The position numbers and the translations under genes are program-made. The notes below the pieces were generated by a model, which worked only from the letters and a program-made list of their open reading frames with translations, searched no databases and was not told where the DNA came from. From positions 2,666,001 to 2,730,000 of the forward strand of contig NC_049566.1 of assembly GCF_013368755.1 (NCBI RefSeq): a stretch of DNA of 64,000 nt. Reading direction: 5' to 3'. Source of the DNA: Talaromyces rugulosus. Taxonomy: Eukaryota; Ascomycota; Eurotiomycetes; Eurotiales; Trichocomaceae. Below, piece by piece: positions 11,122 through 21,732 of the stretch (position 1 is its first letter; each line of letters starts with the position of its first letter).

Positions 11122-11667
11122 GGATGGTCGAGAGATGTCACGGACTACATACTGATGAGCACTTTAAAAAGAAGCAATCGATCATTTTTCTACGAGTAGA
11201 TACTGTTATCATGTTCTTGTGGATAATTATCTATACATGCGATCACGTGACTCCCCAAGCTGAAGACCGTTTGCAGCCGCTGGAGTCTCGTCGTTCCCGG
11301 CCAAGCACGATCCGGCACGCGATCCCGAAGTCCAAAGCCCCCAGTCAGTCCACCAGGCTGGCTAAACAACCACATGTTGACTACGACTAGATCGAGTGTT
11401 TCAGCAGGCGCGTTCACCGAAGTTTGAATACTCGACGGACAAGGTCTGCGCATGAGGAGAAGCGGCAGCGCACTTGCTGTACATTATACAAAGCGTTTAC
11501 ATCATCGTCCAGGCGTTCGGCGGGGACCGGTAGATAGTTACCCCTCCATAATTGGGGCTTATACATCATCGGCGCCGACCTCGACATCTAGAGTGCGCCA
11601 TTTTCCCAATCGAACAGGCTTTCCTTCTTGCCATAGCAGCACAATCGCGAGTTTGACGACGCCCAGC
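11122..11667. promoter_or_regulatory. Intergenic and promoter of SPATA20-like gene
   Basis: About 545 bp. It contains a perfect TCACGTGA E-box (11243-11250) about 420 bp before the next start codon. From 11452 the sequence is open in frame with the downstream gene (see its entry). Confidence 0.5.
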
Positions 11668-14113
11668 ATGGCCGACAAGTCTCGTACTCGTCAGGAAGAA
11701 CCCGGCGCCGCCGAGTCGCGGCCGAAGCTGGTGAATCGCCTCCACGAAAGCCAATCGCCATATGTAAGACGGTCCCCCCTGTTGATTCCATATCAGGAAC
11801 ATCTGCATTAACGGTAGTGATGTAGGTCCGCGGACACATGCACAACCCAGTTGCTTGGCAGCTCTGGGATTCGAAATCGATTGCCCTGGCAAAGAAACAC
11901 AACCAGCTCATCTTTGTCAGTATCGGCTACTCGGCTTGTCATTGTCAGTGGCTTACCGTTCGCTTTTAATACTCCAGACTAACGAGGTTGCGCAGGGTGC
12001 CATGTCATGGAAAAGGAATCCTTCATGTCTCCCGAGGTTGCGAATATTCTCAACGAGTCCTTTATTCCCATCAAGGTCGACAGAGAAGAACGGCCAGACA
12101 TCGATGATGTTTACATGAACTACGTGCAAGCGACCACGGGATCGGGCGGCTGGCCGCTGAACGTGTTTCTGACCCCTGACCTTGAGCCTGTGTTTGGCGG
12201 CACGTACTGGCCAGGCCCACAGTCCAGCTCGCCGACTCAGTTTGGACCCGACGGGTCCATTGGCTTCGTCGATATACTGGAAAAGCTTCGCGATGTGTGG
12301 CAGACACAGCAAGCCAGGTGTCTTGACAGTGCCAAGGAGATTACAAGACAGCTACGCGAGTTTGCAGAGGAGGGAACGCACGCGCAGCCAGAGGGCAAGG
12401 GCGCCGAGGACTTGGAAGTTGAGCTTCTCGAGGAAGCGTTCCAGCATTTCGCGTCTCGATATGATCCCGTGAATGGCGGATTCGGGCGCGCACCCAAGTT
12501 TCCCACGGCGGCAAATCTTAGCTTCCTCCTTCGCTTGGGCATGTATCCGAGCACAGTGACGGATATCGTCGGACAGGATGAATGTGCCAGAGCAACGACG
12601 ATGGCGGTGACGACACTTCTCAAAATTGCGCGCGGTGGCATTCGAGACCACATTGGAAACGGATTCGCGCGGTATAGCGTCACTTCTGAGTGGTTGCTTC
12701 CTCACTTTGAAAAAATGCTCTACGACCAGGCCCAGCTTCTCGAAGCATATGTGGATGCGTTCCGCGTGACACACGAGCCGGAACTCCTCGGTGCAGTTTA
12801 CGATATTGTTAGTTACTTGACAAGCAGCCGAATCCAGGCTCCTGGCGGCGGGTTCCATTCGTCCGAAGATGCCGACAGCTTGCCTACGCCCAACGACACG
12901 GAGAAGCGCGAAGGGGCCTTTTACGTGTGGACATTGAAGGAGTTTAAGCAGGTGCTGGGAGCGCGAGATGCTGGGGTATGCGCTCGGCATTGGGGGGTGT
13001 TGTCGGATGGCAACATTGCGCCTGAGAACGACCCGCATGACGAGTTGATTGATCAAAACGTCCTGTCAATCCAGGTGACGCCGAGCAAGCTCGCCAAGGA
13101 GTTTGGACTGAGCGACGAGGAGGTCATCAAGACCATTAAATCGGGGAAGCAGAAGCTGCGAGAGTACCGAGAGAAAACGCGAGTCCAGCCTGATCTGGAC
13201 GATAAGATTATAGTGGCATGGAACGGGCTGGCCATTGGCGCGCTCGCAAAGGCCAGTGTCTTGCTCGACGAGATTGACCAGGCTAAGGCCCAGCAATGCC
13301 GAGATTCGGCGCAACGGGCGGCGGCGTTTATTCAGCAGAGTCTTTTTGAATCTTCAACCGGGCAGCTCTGGCGTATCTATCGTGATGGGAGCCGGGGGAA
13401 TACGCCTGGCTTCGCTGATGACTATGCGTACCTGACGAGCGGACTGATTGCGCTGTACGAAGCGACGTTTGACGACAGCCATCTGCAGTTTGCAGAGAAA
13501 CTACAAAGTATGTATTCAGACTACGACTACCCAAGACTAAGACTCCTGCTAACCAGTCCAAGAACACCTTAATGAAAATTTCCTTGCCCCCGGACCAGAG
13601 CCCAATACAACAGCTGGGTACTACACAACCTCGTCCACGCCCATCGAGGGGGTCCCAGGACCACTCCTGCGACTCAAGGGCGGAACCGACTCGGCCATGC
13701 CCTCGGTCAACGGAGCGATTGCGCGAAATCTAATCCGGCTATCAGCGCTGTTGGAAGATGACAGTTACAAGACTCTTGCGCGGCAGACGTGCAACACGTT
13801 TTCGGTGGAGATGATGCAGCACCCGTTTCTGTTTGTGAATTTGCTAGATGTGATCGTCGGGTTGGAAATGGGGATTCGAAATATCACTGGCGTCGTTGCA
13901 GCAGCAGATCAAACAACAAAAGACGCGGTCATCCGGCGGACACGAGCAGAGGTTGGTCTGGCAGCGTCCACGTCCACGGCGACGATCGCGGTGGTGGATG
14001 CTCGTGGTGACAGCTGGATCAAGGGACGAAACGTGCTGTACCGCGATTTGAAAGCGGGCAAAGATTTCTTGCTTGTTTGTGAGGCGGGCAGCTGTAGGAC
14101 TGTGGATGTTTAA
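11668..14113 (+). CDS. SPATA20/YyaL-type protein: DUF255 thioredoxin fold plus (alpha/alpha)6 domain
   Basis: Four exons (11668-11763, 11826-11943, 11996-13507, 13557-14113) give 760 aa. The N-terminal DUF255 thioredoxin-like domain is obvious: NRLHESQSPY, then [29 protein letters not shown] and DREERPDIDDVYMNYVQ, followed by GGWPLNVFLTPDLEPVFGGTY. The CHWCH motif is split by intron 2 (CAT T|GG) and is complete. From about residue 180 the protein resembles the six-hairpin glycosidase-like fold, with HFEKMLYDQAQLLEAY, the HSSEDADSLP motif, DKIIVAWNGLAIGALA and FADDYAYLTSGLIALYEA. Homologues run from bacteria (YyaL) to man (SPATA20); their function is poorly defined and described mostly as redox-related. 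The frame is open upstream to 11452, adding 72 mostly basic residues that could be an organelle presequence. I chose the proximal start. Confidence 0.9.
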
Positions 14114-15618
14114 TTCTTTTTTTTCCCCTTCTTCTTTCAGCCATTCCCATTTGGATTGACTAGATATGTATTATGTGATTTATACAGCATTGTGGAGTTT
14201 CTGGATGAACAAAATGAATACTATATTTTTATACACCGTACAGTCTATAGAGAAAGAATGTGTGGCGCTGTGGCGGCGTCAGGTCAAGCCACGGCGGATA
14301 TCGCACCCCGATAGCGCTAACCCTAAACAAGGATAGCGCAGATAAGCACCCAATAATTTCGAGCTGTTTCAGCAAAACTTTGTTTTAGTCGATCACTTAT
14401 TAGCACCAAGGGGGAGGCGTCCAGCCACGGCGGTTTCGGAAACACAGTGCTTAATTTCCACCTTTGTTTGAGGTTGATAATATGCGCTACTATTAGCCTA
14501 TTATTCCGTGGAAGCGAGATCATAAACTGGAACCGAGGACTCGGTATGGAGTCTAATTAATTTATGGATTGAATTCAAGCTAAACGCCAGGGACGCGCGC
14601 AGCTGGCCTGATTGACAGTCTACAGTGCTACACTCTGCTGACTGGGAATTCCCAGCCCTCTCAGCCCAGTCATCTCCGCTTAGCCCAGCCTCAGCAGAAT
14701 ACGCATGCTTCGTACAACATACAGCTATATTTCAATGGTTCCAGTCAGCATTGCCGTGCCTGGATTCCTTTTCGGCGCGGCATTGCAGTACATGGCGGGC
14801 AGCCAATCAGTGTGCATAGTGGGTGGGCACGAGGGCCCCACGGCGTTTCAGAGCGCGGCCAATCAGATACGTGCCCAGAGGCTTGGCGGCCCCACGATGT
14901 GACAAAAGCCCCTGTTGGGTTTTGTTTGCTTTTTTTGTTTCCTCGACGTAATTTCGATGACTCTGGACATTATTGTGTTGTTTTCTGGAGAATGCGAGAT
15001 TGTGCGCATACAATAATCATAGGGAGGATAATACGCGACAGGACGCGGCTAATCCACGGAGCAAATATGCAGCATGCAGTATGCAACCATGGAGTCGTAC
15101 TGAGTATGTACATACATGTACAAAGAAACAATCCCCCCGCCGTGCGCCAGCATGAGTCTGGGTACACTGTAGGTAGTCCTACGTAAGAATTAGACCTGTA
15201 TATAGAAACAAAGGCGTCGTCGGTGTTATCCTGTTAGCTCATACTCACTTAATGGTTATAGCGTTGCTGATTCCGCCCCAGCACCTTCACTCTGCTGATG
15301 GTTACATGCCACCATCCGCTTGCTAGTACTATAGTAGTGCTCGGGCCTGCCCCTTCCTCGCCCGATCTGCCCGGCTCCTGCCTCCGCCTCGATCTCTCTT
15401 TCTTTTCCTCTTCCTCTTCCTCTTCTAGACCTCACCAAGTCAGCATCGCTCGTCTCGTTCATCGCCTCAACGCTGTCCACTCCTTTGCAGTGTTGCTATC
15501 CCACTCTTTAAAAAGCGCCGATCAGCAAGTTCTGGTCTTATATAACTCTTTCGTTCTCTCGTTTTGTGCCCCCCGCTGCCATATCACCAAAAACCAAAAA
15601 CCAAAAACAACCACCACA
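14114..15618. other. 1.5 kb intergenic region
   Basis: No supported gene. Small frames on both strands (for example near 14625-15190) show no family features. The last part is the promoter of the CAP protein gene, with a TATATAA box at 15539-15545, 74 bp before the start codon, followed by a CCAAAAACCAAAAACC repeat just upstream of the ATG. Confidence 0.55.
15539..15545 (+). promoter_or_regulatory. TATA box of CAP/PR-1 gene
   Basis: TATATAA about 75 bp upstream of the ATG at 15619. It is well placed for a transcription start around 15570. Confidence 0.55.
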
Positions 15619-16568
15619 ATGAAGGGTTCTATGATGCTCGGTGCCTTGTGCGCCATCGGTGCTGTCGCCGGCCCTGTCGACAAGCGCGCTATCGTCACTG
15701 ATGTCGACCTCACTGTCGTGACTGTCACTGTCACCGACTCGGCTGTCGCATCCGCCACCTCGACCGCCGCCGACAATGCTGCCGCTGCCCCCGTTGTCAA
15801 CGAAGCCCACAAGAACCACCCGGACTTCTCGTGGCCTCCATGGCCTACCACCACTGAGGTAGCCTCTACGACCGACGTGGCTTCCACCACTGTTCCGCCC
15901 AGCAGCACTGTGGCCCCGACCACTACCACCTCGACCAGCGTCGTGCCCTCGTCCACTGGCGACGCCTACCAGAGCATGCTCCTCGACTCCCACAACATCC
16001 ACCGCTCCAACCACTCGGCCCCGGCCCTGACCTGGAACGAGACCCTGGCTGAGAGTGCCCTGGCCCTCGCCAACAGCTGCGACTACCACCACGATACGTA
16101 TGGTTTTTTTCTTTCTTTCTACCATGTATGACGGACGTCCACTAACAAAAACCAGCTCCCTCGGACCTGCTTCCGGCTACGGCCAGAACATTGCTTATGG
16201 CGTCGACTCCTCCGAAGTCGACAAGATCATCACCGACATGATGTACAACGACGAGATGATGTACTACCAGGACCTGTACGGTCAGGCCAGCCCTGACATG
16301 TCTACCTTTGAGCACTGGGGCCACTTCTCTCAGATTGTCTGGGTCAACACTGCCAGCGTTGGCTGTGCCACTGTCACTTGCTCTCCTCTGGCCGAGGCGT
16401 ACTCCACCGACCCCCTTCCGTTCACCGTTTGCAACTACTTCCCGGCCGGTATGTCGATCTTTTTGAACCAAATAATGTACGCTTTACTAACGAGTATTAG
16501 GCAACTACGGTGGCGAGTACGCAGACAACGTCCTGGAGCCCAAGGGTGACCCCATCTCTGTTATCTAG
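15619..16568 (+). CDS. Secreted CAP/SCP (PR-1-like) protein
   Basis: Three exons (15619-16097, 16156-16448, 16501-16568) give 279 aa. There is a signal peptide (MKGSMMLGALCAIGAVAG) followed by a Lys-Arg dibasic site (PVDKR), a typical Kex2 processing point. A Ser/Thr/Pro-rich linker (about 75-115), likely O-glycosylated, precedes the CAP domain. That domain has HNIHRSNHSAPALTWNETLAESA, then GYGQNIAYG, the signature HFSQIVWVNTASVGCATVTC and TVCNYFPAGNYGGEY. These include the conserved His/Glu cavity residues and paired cysteines. Fungal CAP proteins of this kind (Pry-type) bind sterols and fatty acids outside the cell. Whether this one does is inference from the family. It could act at the cell wall or in host or substrate interaction. 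Confidence 0.93.
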
Positions 16569-17002
16569 GCTTCTTTCTTGCAGCAATTGTCTAGAAAAGT
16601 CTCAATCCAGTAGCATCATGCCCATACTATCTTGATCACAACCGGTTTGTGCTTTTTGTCTTTACATTCTTTCCATGCTGGTTTCGTGGCCCCCTTTCAA
16701 TCAAGCCCAGACATATACACGGGAAATACTTTTGAGCTCTTGATTATACTTGTATATGGTCCTTTTCGATTTGTCTATTTTATTGGAAAATTCGATTCTT
16801 ATTGCTCTGGCTTGGATGGTCTGGACTTGCATTTAGAGAGTTGAATGGTGTTTACTTCTACTATGTTTATATTATAATACTTGTAGAAGGAACCAATTGC
16901 GGTAGAGCTATGCTAAATTATTCGCTTGTAAACAGACATTAAGAGGTTATGAGATGTACTAGAGATATATAATTGCTATATGTCACGTGCATCCCTATCT
17001 AT
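16569..17002. other. Convergent intergenic spacer
   Basis: AT-rich 3' flanks of convergent genes. A CACGTG occurs at 16984-16989, close to the downstream gene's stop codon. Nothing else is evident. Confidence 0.55.
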
Positions 17003-18412
17003 CTACCCAGAATCACTGACAGCATCCCGATAGATCTGGCTCAGCTCCTTCTTCACCGTGCCGGCCAACGGCCACGTAACCCCGAGCTTCTTCAACACCC
17101 CGACCGCCAGCGACATGCGCTGCTTGGACAAGTCATTTTCGCCGGGCGATTGCACGTATGCCGCTACATACACCAAAGACCCCACGACCACGCCGTGGAT
17201 CAAAAATGGGCTGTGCCGTTCGACTGCAGAGTGTGTTTGCGTGAGCAGTTTGGTGAGCGAGTCGGCTTCCTGCATGATTCTGGTGGTGTGCGGATTGAAT
17301 ATATCGGTTTTATTATTTGATGATGTCGTTGTTGATGATGATGATGACGGCGGGAAGAAGAAGCGGCTGGTTATCGATGGCTGGCTGGTGCTGCTGTCCT
17401 GCCCCTTGGCCCAGAGTCGTGGGAGGTTGGAAAGGGGTTGGTGGAGGTATATCACTGCTCTACAAGATGTCAGTCAGTTTTGTCACGCTTGAAGAAGGAA
17501 AAGGAAAACGCACGAGTGGACGATCATCTGAGCCTGGAAAATCATCTCGCCAAAATGCGTCGAGTCTGCTTGAAAATCGTCCGCGCGGAATGGGAATTGA
17601 CGCTGCCATTCGGACAAGGCGTTGTCCGTGTCTTTGAAGATATTGTCTGTCACTGCTCCAGGCAGAGACAATACCTGTCCTAAAAGTCGGGTGGCATTGA
17701 TGCGGTATGCAAAGGAGGAGAACTTGACGTCTTGCGGGCCTCGAGATGAGTCCTCGGTCAGGTCTTTGAGCAGGCAGCCTTGCGGAATGGTTGACTGGGA
17801 GATGTTACTTGACACCCCCTTTTTTTTTTTTTTTTGAGAGAGAGAAAGACTTACCTCAGCCTCGTTGTACAAAACCTCGTCACACGGCAGACTCACATCC
17901 GATTCCATGAGATAGAGCAACGACTCCTGCTGGCGCGGCGCACTGAGCAGCACATCCACAACATACAGCTCCCAGTATGTACGACGCCACATCTCCTCCA
18001 GAAACGGTGAGTCAAACCCATGCCCTTTGGCAAACGACGAGTCGTGCATACCCAGCTCGAGCGAGCGGCTGACTGCCGGCTCGATGAATGTCTTGCTCTC
18101 GCCGTCGTGAGCATGCTCGGAAATGGCAAGCAGGAGCATACACTGCACCCAGAACCCATCCGTGGCAGCGTCTGGGGATGTGAAAGAGGTGGTTTCGAGT
18201 GCACTCGCCTTGAGGGTTTGGCGTATGGACTCGTCGCGGTGGTAGTGGGCTCCGATATAGCGCATCACTGTGAGAAGTTGTGGTGGTATGTACTCTGCCA
18301 GCGAACCTTGCAGGGCAGAGAGCGGTATGAGAATGGGATGTGCTGGGTGGAAGTTTTGGTAGTATAGGTGTAGTAGCTGTTGGTCAACAACGAGCTTGTG
18401 CTGGCTGGCCAT
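17003..18412 (-). CDS. Fungal_trans (MHR) domain protein lacking a visible DNA-binding domain
   Basis: Exons 18412-17855, 17794-17514 and 17459-17003 give 431 aa, all in phase. The protein resembles the middle homology region of fungal Zn-cluster regulators. Near residue 12 it reads LLHLYYQNFHPAHPILIP. It continues with GFWVQCMLLLAISEHAHD, SRSLELGMHD, EEMWRRTYWELYVVDVLLSA and MIVHSAVIYLHQPLSNLPRL. No Zn2Cys6 motif (CxxCxxxKxRC) precedes it, and none was found in the 500 bp upstream on this strand. I chose MASQHK as start; an in-frame ATG at 18562 would add 50 residues including a run of ten histidines. It may act through partners, or its DNA-binding exon may have been lost. The first intron carries a poly-T run (plus strand 17820-17835). 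Confidence 0.78.
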
Positions 18413-21400
18413 TTTGGTTCGTGTCAACTGTTTGATACTGATGTCGAAGTTTGTAGAATGTTTTTTCCCAGGATGGTGAGATAATCTATGAGGATGGTGA
18501 TGGTGATGGTGATGATGATGGTGAATCGGTGACGAGACGTGCGGATTGCTTGACTCGATCATGACTAGGTCTTTCTATCTGCATTCCTTTGAAGATGTTT
18601 TTTTAGACGATATGTCTTGTGATGGGCTTCAGGATAATGATGTTGTTTGTTGGCGGAACGGCTGTACTGTCGGTGACTTGGTAGTATTGATACTAGGACT
18701 AGTCTGGAAGTCGACAGTGAGTGTAATGCCGGTTCTCAAGCAGCAGAAACGAAATGGTTCGGGCTCATTGCAATTTATCGCTTGTTGCAGTATATTCTGC
18801 CATACCAGTGGCCTTTTGAGTGAGTGTGTGTGTGTGTGTGTGTGTGTGTAGAGATAAGTGGCTATGCTTTGGTATATATGCAACGTGCCTAGTAGTAGTT
18901 CCTAAATGAACACCACATGCAGTTCAAATGTTATTTTGACACAACGCACGAGCACCTGACAAATCCTGAAACAACCCACTCAACACAACCATCTTAGGCC
19001 GAGTTTGTCCAGTTTTTGACTGATCCACACCGTAGTTTGAGTAGTAGTAGTAGTAGTGGTTTGGATTTTTCCAAACTGATCAAAAAGGGAAAGCGAACAA
19101 GACGAGAGATGTTGCCGTAAACGGTAAGGCGGGGGTTTCATTTTTTTTTTTTTTTTTAATGACTGTAATTAATTATTTTACTTCTAAATTCATTATTCTT
19201 TCATCCCTTCGGGGATCCAAAAAAAAATTCAGCCCTAACGCGGGATTTATATGCATTGATGTACGTTTTCCCTGGCACGTCATTTGTCCGATCCCCAGGG
19301 ACTTTGTATACCTGTAGGTTAGAAAAGTTAAATCATCACAGGATTTTCTCAAATATTGGGTTTTTTTTCCTTTCCTGCTGATTTGTAACATTGACCCTCT
19401 TAATATTTTAAAATCAGCAGCAGCTCGGAAGGAAAAAAAAAGAGTACTTGCAAAATAAAGAAAGCGCTTGTCTGGGGGGTGGGGGGGGGAGACCAGGCTA
19501 GGGCCGGCTTCTTTTTTCTAGGGCCCTTGGGAAACAACATCCCTTGATTGGCAAATTTGGCATTCCATTCCCCGAGTGCCCCTCACTAAATAATAATACC
19601 AAAAGTGTTATTACACACCGTGGGATGATGGTTCACGCTATACGGTAGGTGCATGGACTGACCCACTAAATGATTGACAATCTAACTATTTGACAGTCGG
19701 AGGACTCCGTGCAGACGTTTTGTTATAAGCGAAGTTTGAAACTGATCATCATTATTGGGAAGGGGACAGCCCTCGCTTATTCGATTATTATTATTATTTT
19801 CTCCTTTTGGAGAAGATCAGTGCTTAATTGTGATAAACATGACATGAAAAGTTAAATTGGTAATTACACATGAAATTAAAGGGGAAACGACGACGGGCTT
19901 TCCGGGGTTTACGGTTTACAGCATAGGGCTGGCTTTTCCGTTTTGGGAACTATGTCGAGAGTCCCCGCGTGGGGACGTGGGTCATCGAGTTTGAAGGCCG
20001 ACTGGAAATTTAGAGGGTCGAAATTATTAGCGAAGTGGATGTGACGTGTATAAAATTTTGGGGGCAATTTTTTTTTTACACTTTTGTTTAAAATTTACAT
20101 AGTTTGGATCATTGATGTCAAAGTGCATGTACCACCCCCCCCGTCCATATCGAAGTATATACTTGTTAAATACTAAGACTCCCCCCCCAAAAAACCAGTT
20201 GACATCAAATTAATCTCAATACTGAAACCTGACCTGACCAGAGTTTCTCGCGTATAAGCAAGGCACAACGAAGAAAAAATACAGCACATCTTCAGTCGGA
20301 CCCATTCAGGATCCAACACGAAATGGTCGGCGACCTCGGGCTACGGTAGATACGAACATACATACAAGGATGATTACATACCGCCTTTGTATCAATCCTG
20401 TTCGGGGCAGGAAGAAAATGAATTCAATACATACTACTACTAATTAATATTATTATTTTGCTAAGAGTAATATTATTCAATGATTTGATGTTTGAGATAG
20501 GTCTTAGGCTGTATCACCTTGGGGTTTTAGATGCCCGGAAATACCAAATTCGCCCAGCCAAACCTCCTCCAGCTCAGCCCGGGGGACACAAGAAAACGCA
20601 CATTAATTTCTCTAATTAGACCAAAAGAAAAGGAAGAAAAAAAAATGGATGCCTGGCCGCTATGCATTGTCAAACATGCCATGCATTTCAAGCAAATGCC
20701 CAGTGTCCCACATTATGCAATAATACAGTAGATGATATTGGCGCACATGGAGCCCTTTTTTTTTTTTTTTTTTTTGGAGCCCAGCCAATAAACAAACATA
20801 CACAATGTGGGATAATTATCAATTGATCAATGATATGCCCAATAAGTTAGACTCTGTATGTAGTACTACATACGAGAAAAGATGAACATGAACTATTGCT
20901 TACCTACATATGTTCCACATATGCCATGCATGTTTGCGTAGTCAACTACTACTCTATGATAAGGCTGATCTTCAGTACATAATTCCCCACAACAAGTGCG
21001 ATTTTTTTCGCACCAGACCGCGCGAGAAACTTAATCTGACCATGACAAATAAATGCCATTCACACTACGTACTTAGCAGTAGTAGTAGTTGTTGTTGTTG
21101 TAACTAAGTATTTGGAATCCTTGAATTTTTAAGTTGCCCAATCAAGTCGAATACACTTTCCACTCCAGATCCGAGATCCGCCGCAATGGAAACCCCTCAG
21201 TGCCCTCACCACTAGGACTAGGTACTGATTGCATATTTAGATTATTAGACTACTAGAATGCAGCCATGACAAATCGCTACAAATTGCTCCATGCCAACTC
21301 GACCACACTAACTGATTCTAGGCCTCTTTTTTTTTTTCGAGACGTGCAGCCTTCACCGACAGTTTCAAGTCTTAACCCCCGAGTACATGCGGGCAATCGT

Positions 21401-21732
21401 CATGTTTGCCCTAACCGACAATAATAATTATTACGATGACCTGCAGCTTCAAGTGAATCAGGAATAATGGGCTCGGGCTTTGATGCAACGCTGGACCCGA
21501 CTGATGCCGCCTGTCAAATTAGATACTCTCTCTCCGTCCGAAGACGCCGTCCACAAGGATCGTGTACATTGGCTGATCATATTTCTCGGACGAGCTCACT
21601 TCCAAGGTTGCATAGAATCACAGCCTTCTCGAAATGTCCTCGGCCGCGTCCGGCTTTCTGTATTGTTGGCGCTCAACTCGTCGTCCAAGTCGTCGCCAAG
21701 TGGCTAGCTACCTAGTCATTGCCATCTGCTGC
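18413..21732. other. 3.3 kb gene-empty, AT-rich interval
   Basis: No gene can be supported on either strand over more than 3 kb, the longest empty stretch in the conserved half of the window. Long A, T, C and G homopolymer runs are frequent (for example 19141-19158, 20757-20775, and C-runs near 20137 and 20182). There is also a GT microsatellite at 18820-18849 and one ATCAATTGAT palindrome (20818-20827). No transposase, reverse transcriptase or terminal repeats are readable. Small frames (for example 20531-20731, 21467-21715) look random. Confidence 0.6.
18820..18849. repeat. (GT)n microsatellite
   Basis: An uninterrupted run of GT dinucleotides in intergenic sequence upstream of the MHR-domain gene. 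Confidence 0.9.

Noticed and set aside
15298..15618. Long N-terminal extension of the CAP protein frame
   Set aside because: The frame is open upstream of 15619, but a TATA box and leader lie inside it. Starting at 15619 gives a classic signal peptide.
18487..18532. Trinucleotide ATG/CAT repeat coding for a poly-histidine tract
   Set aside because: Upstream of the preferred start of the MHR-domain gene. Probably a 5' UTR microsatellite rather than a functional His tract, though it is in frame.
19141..20800. Search for transposon remnants in the empty interval
   Set aside because: No terminal inverted or long direct repeats, transposase or reverse-transcriptase fragments could be recognised by eye.
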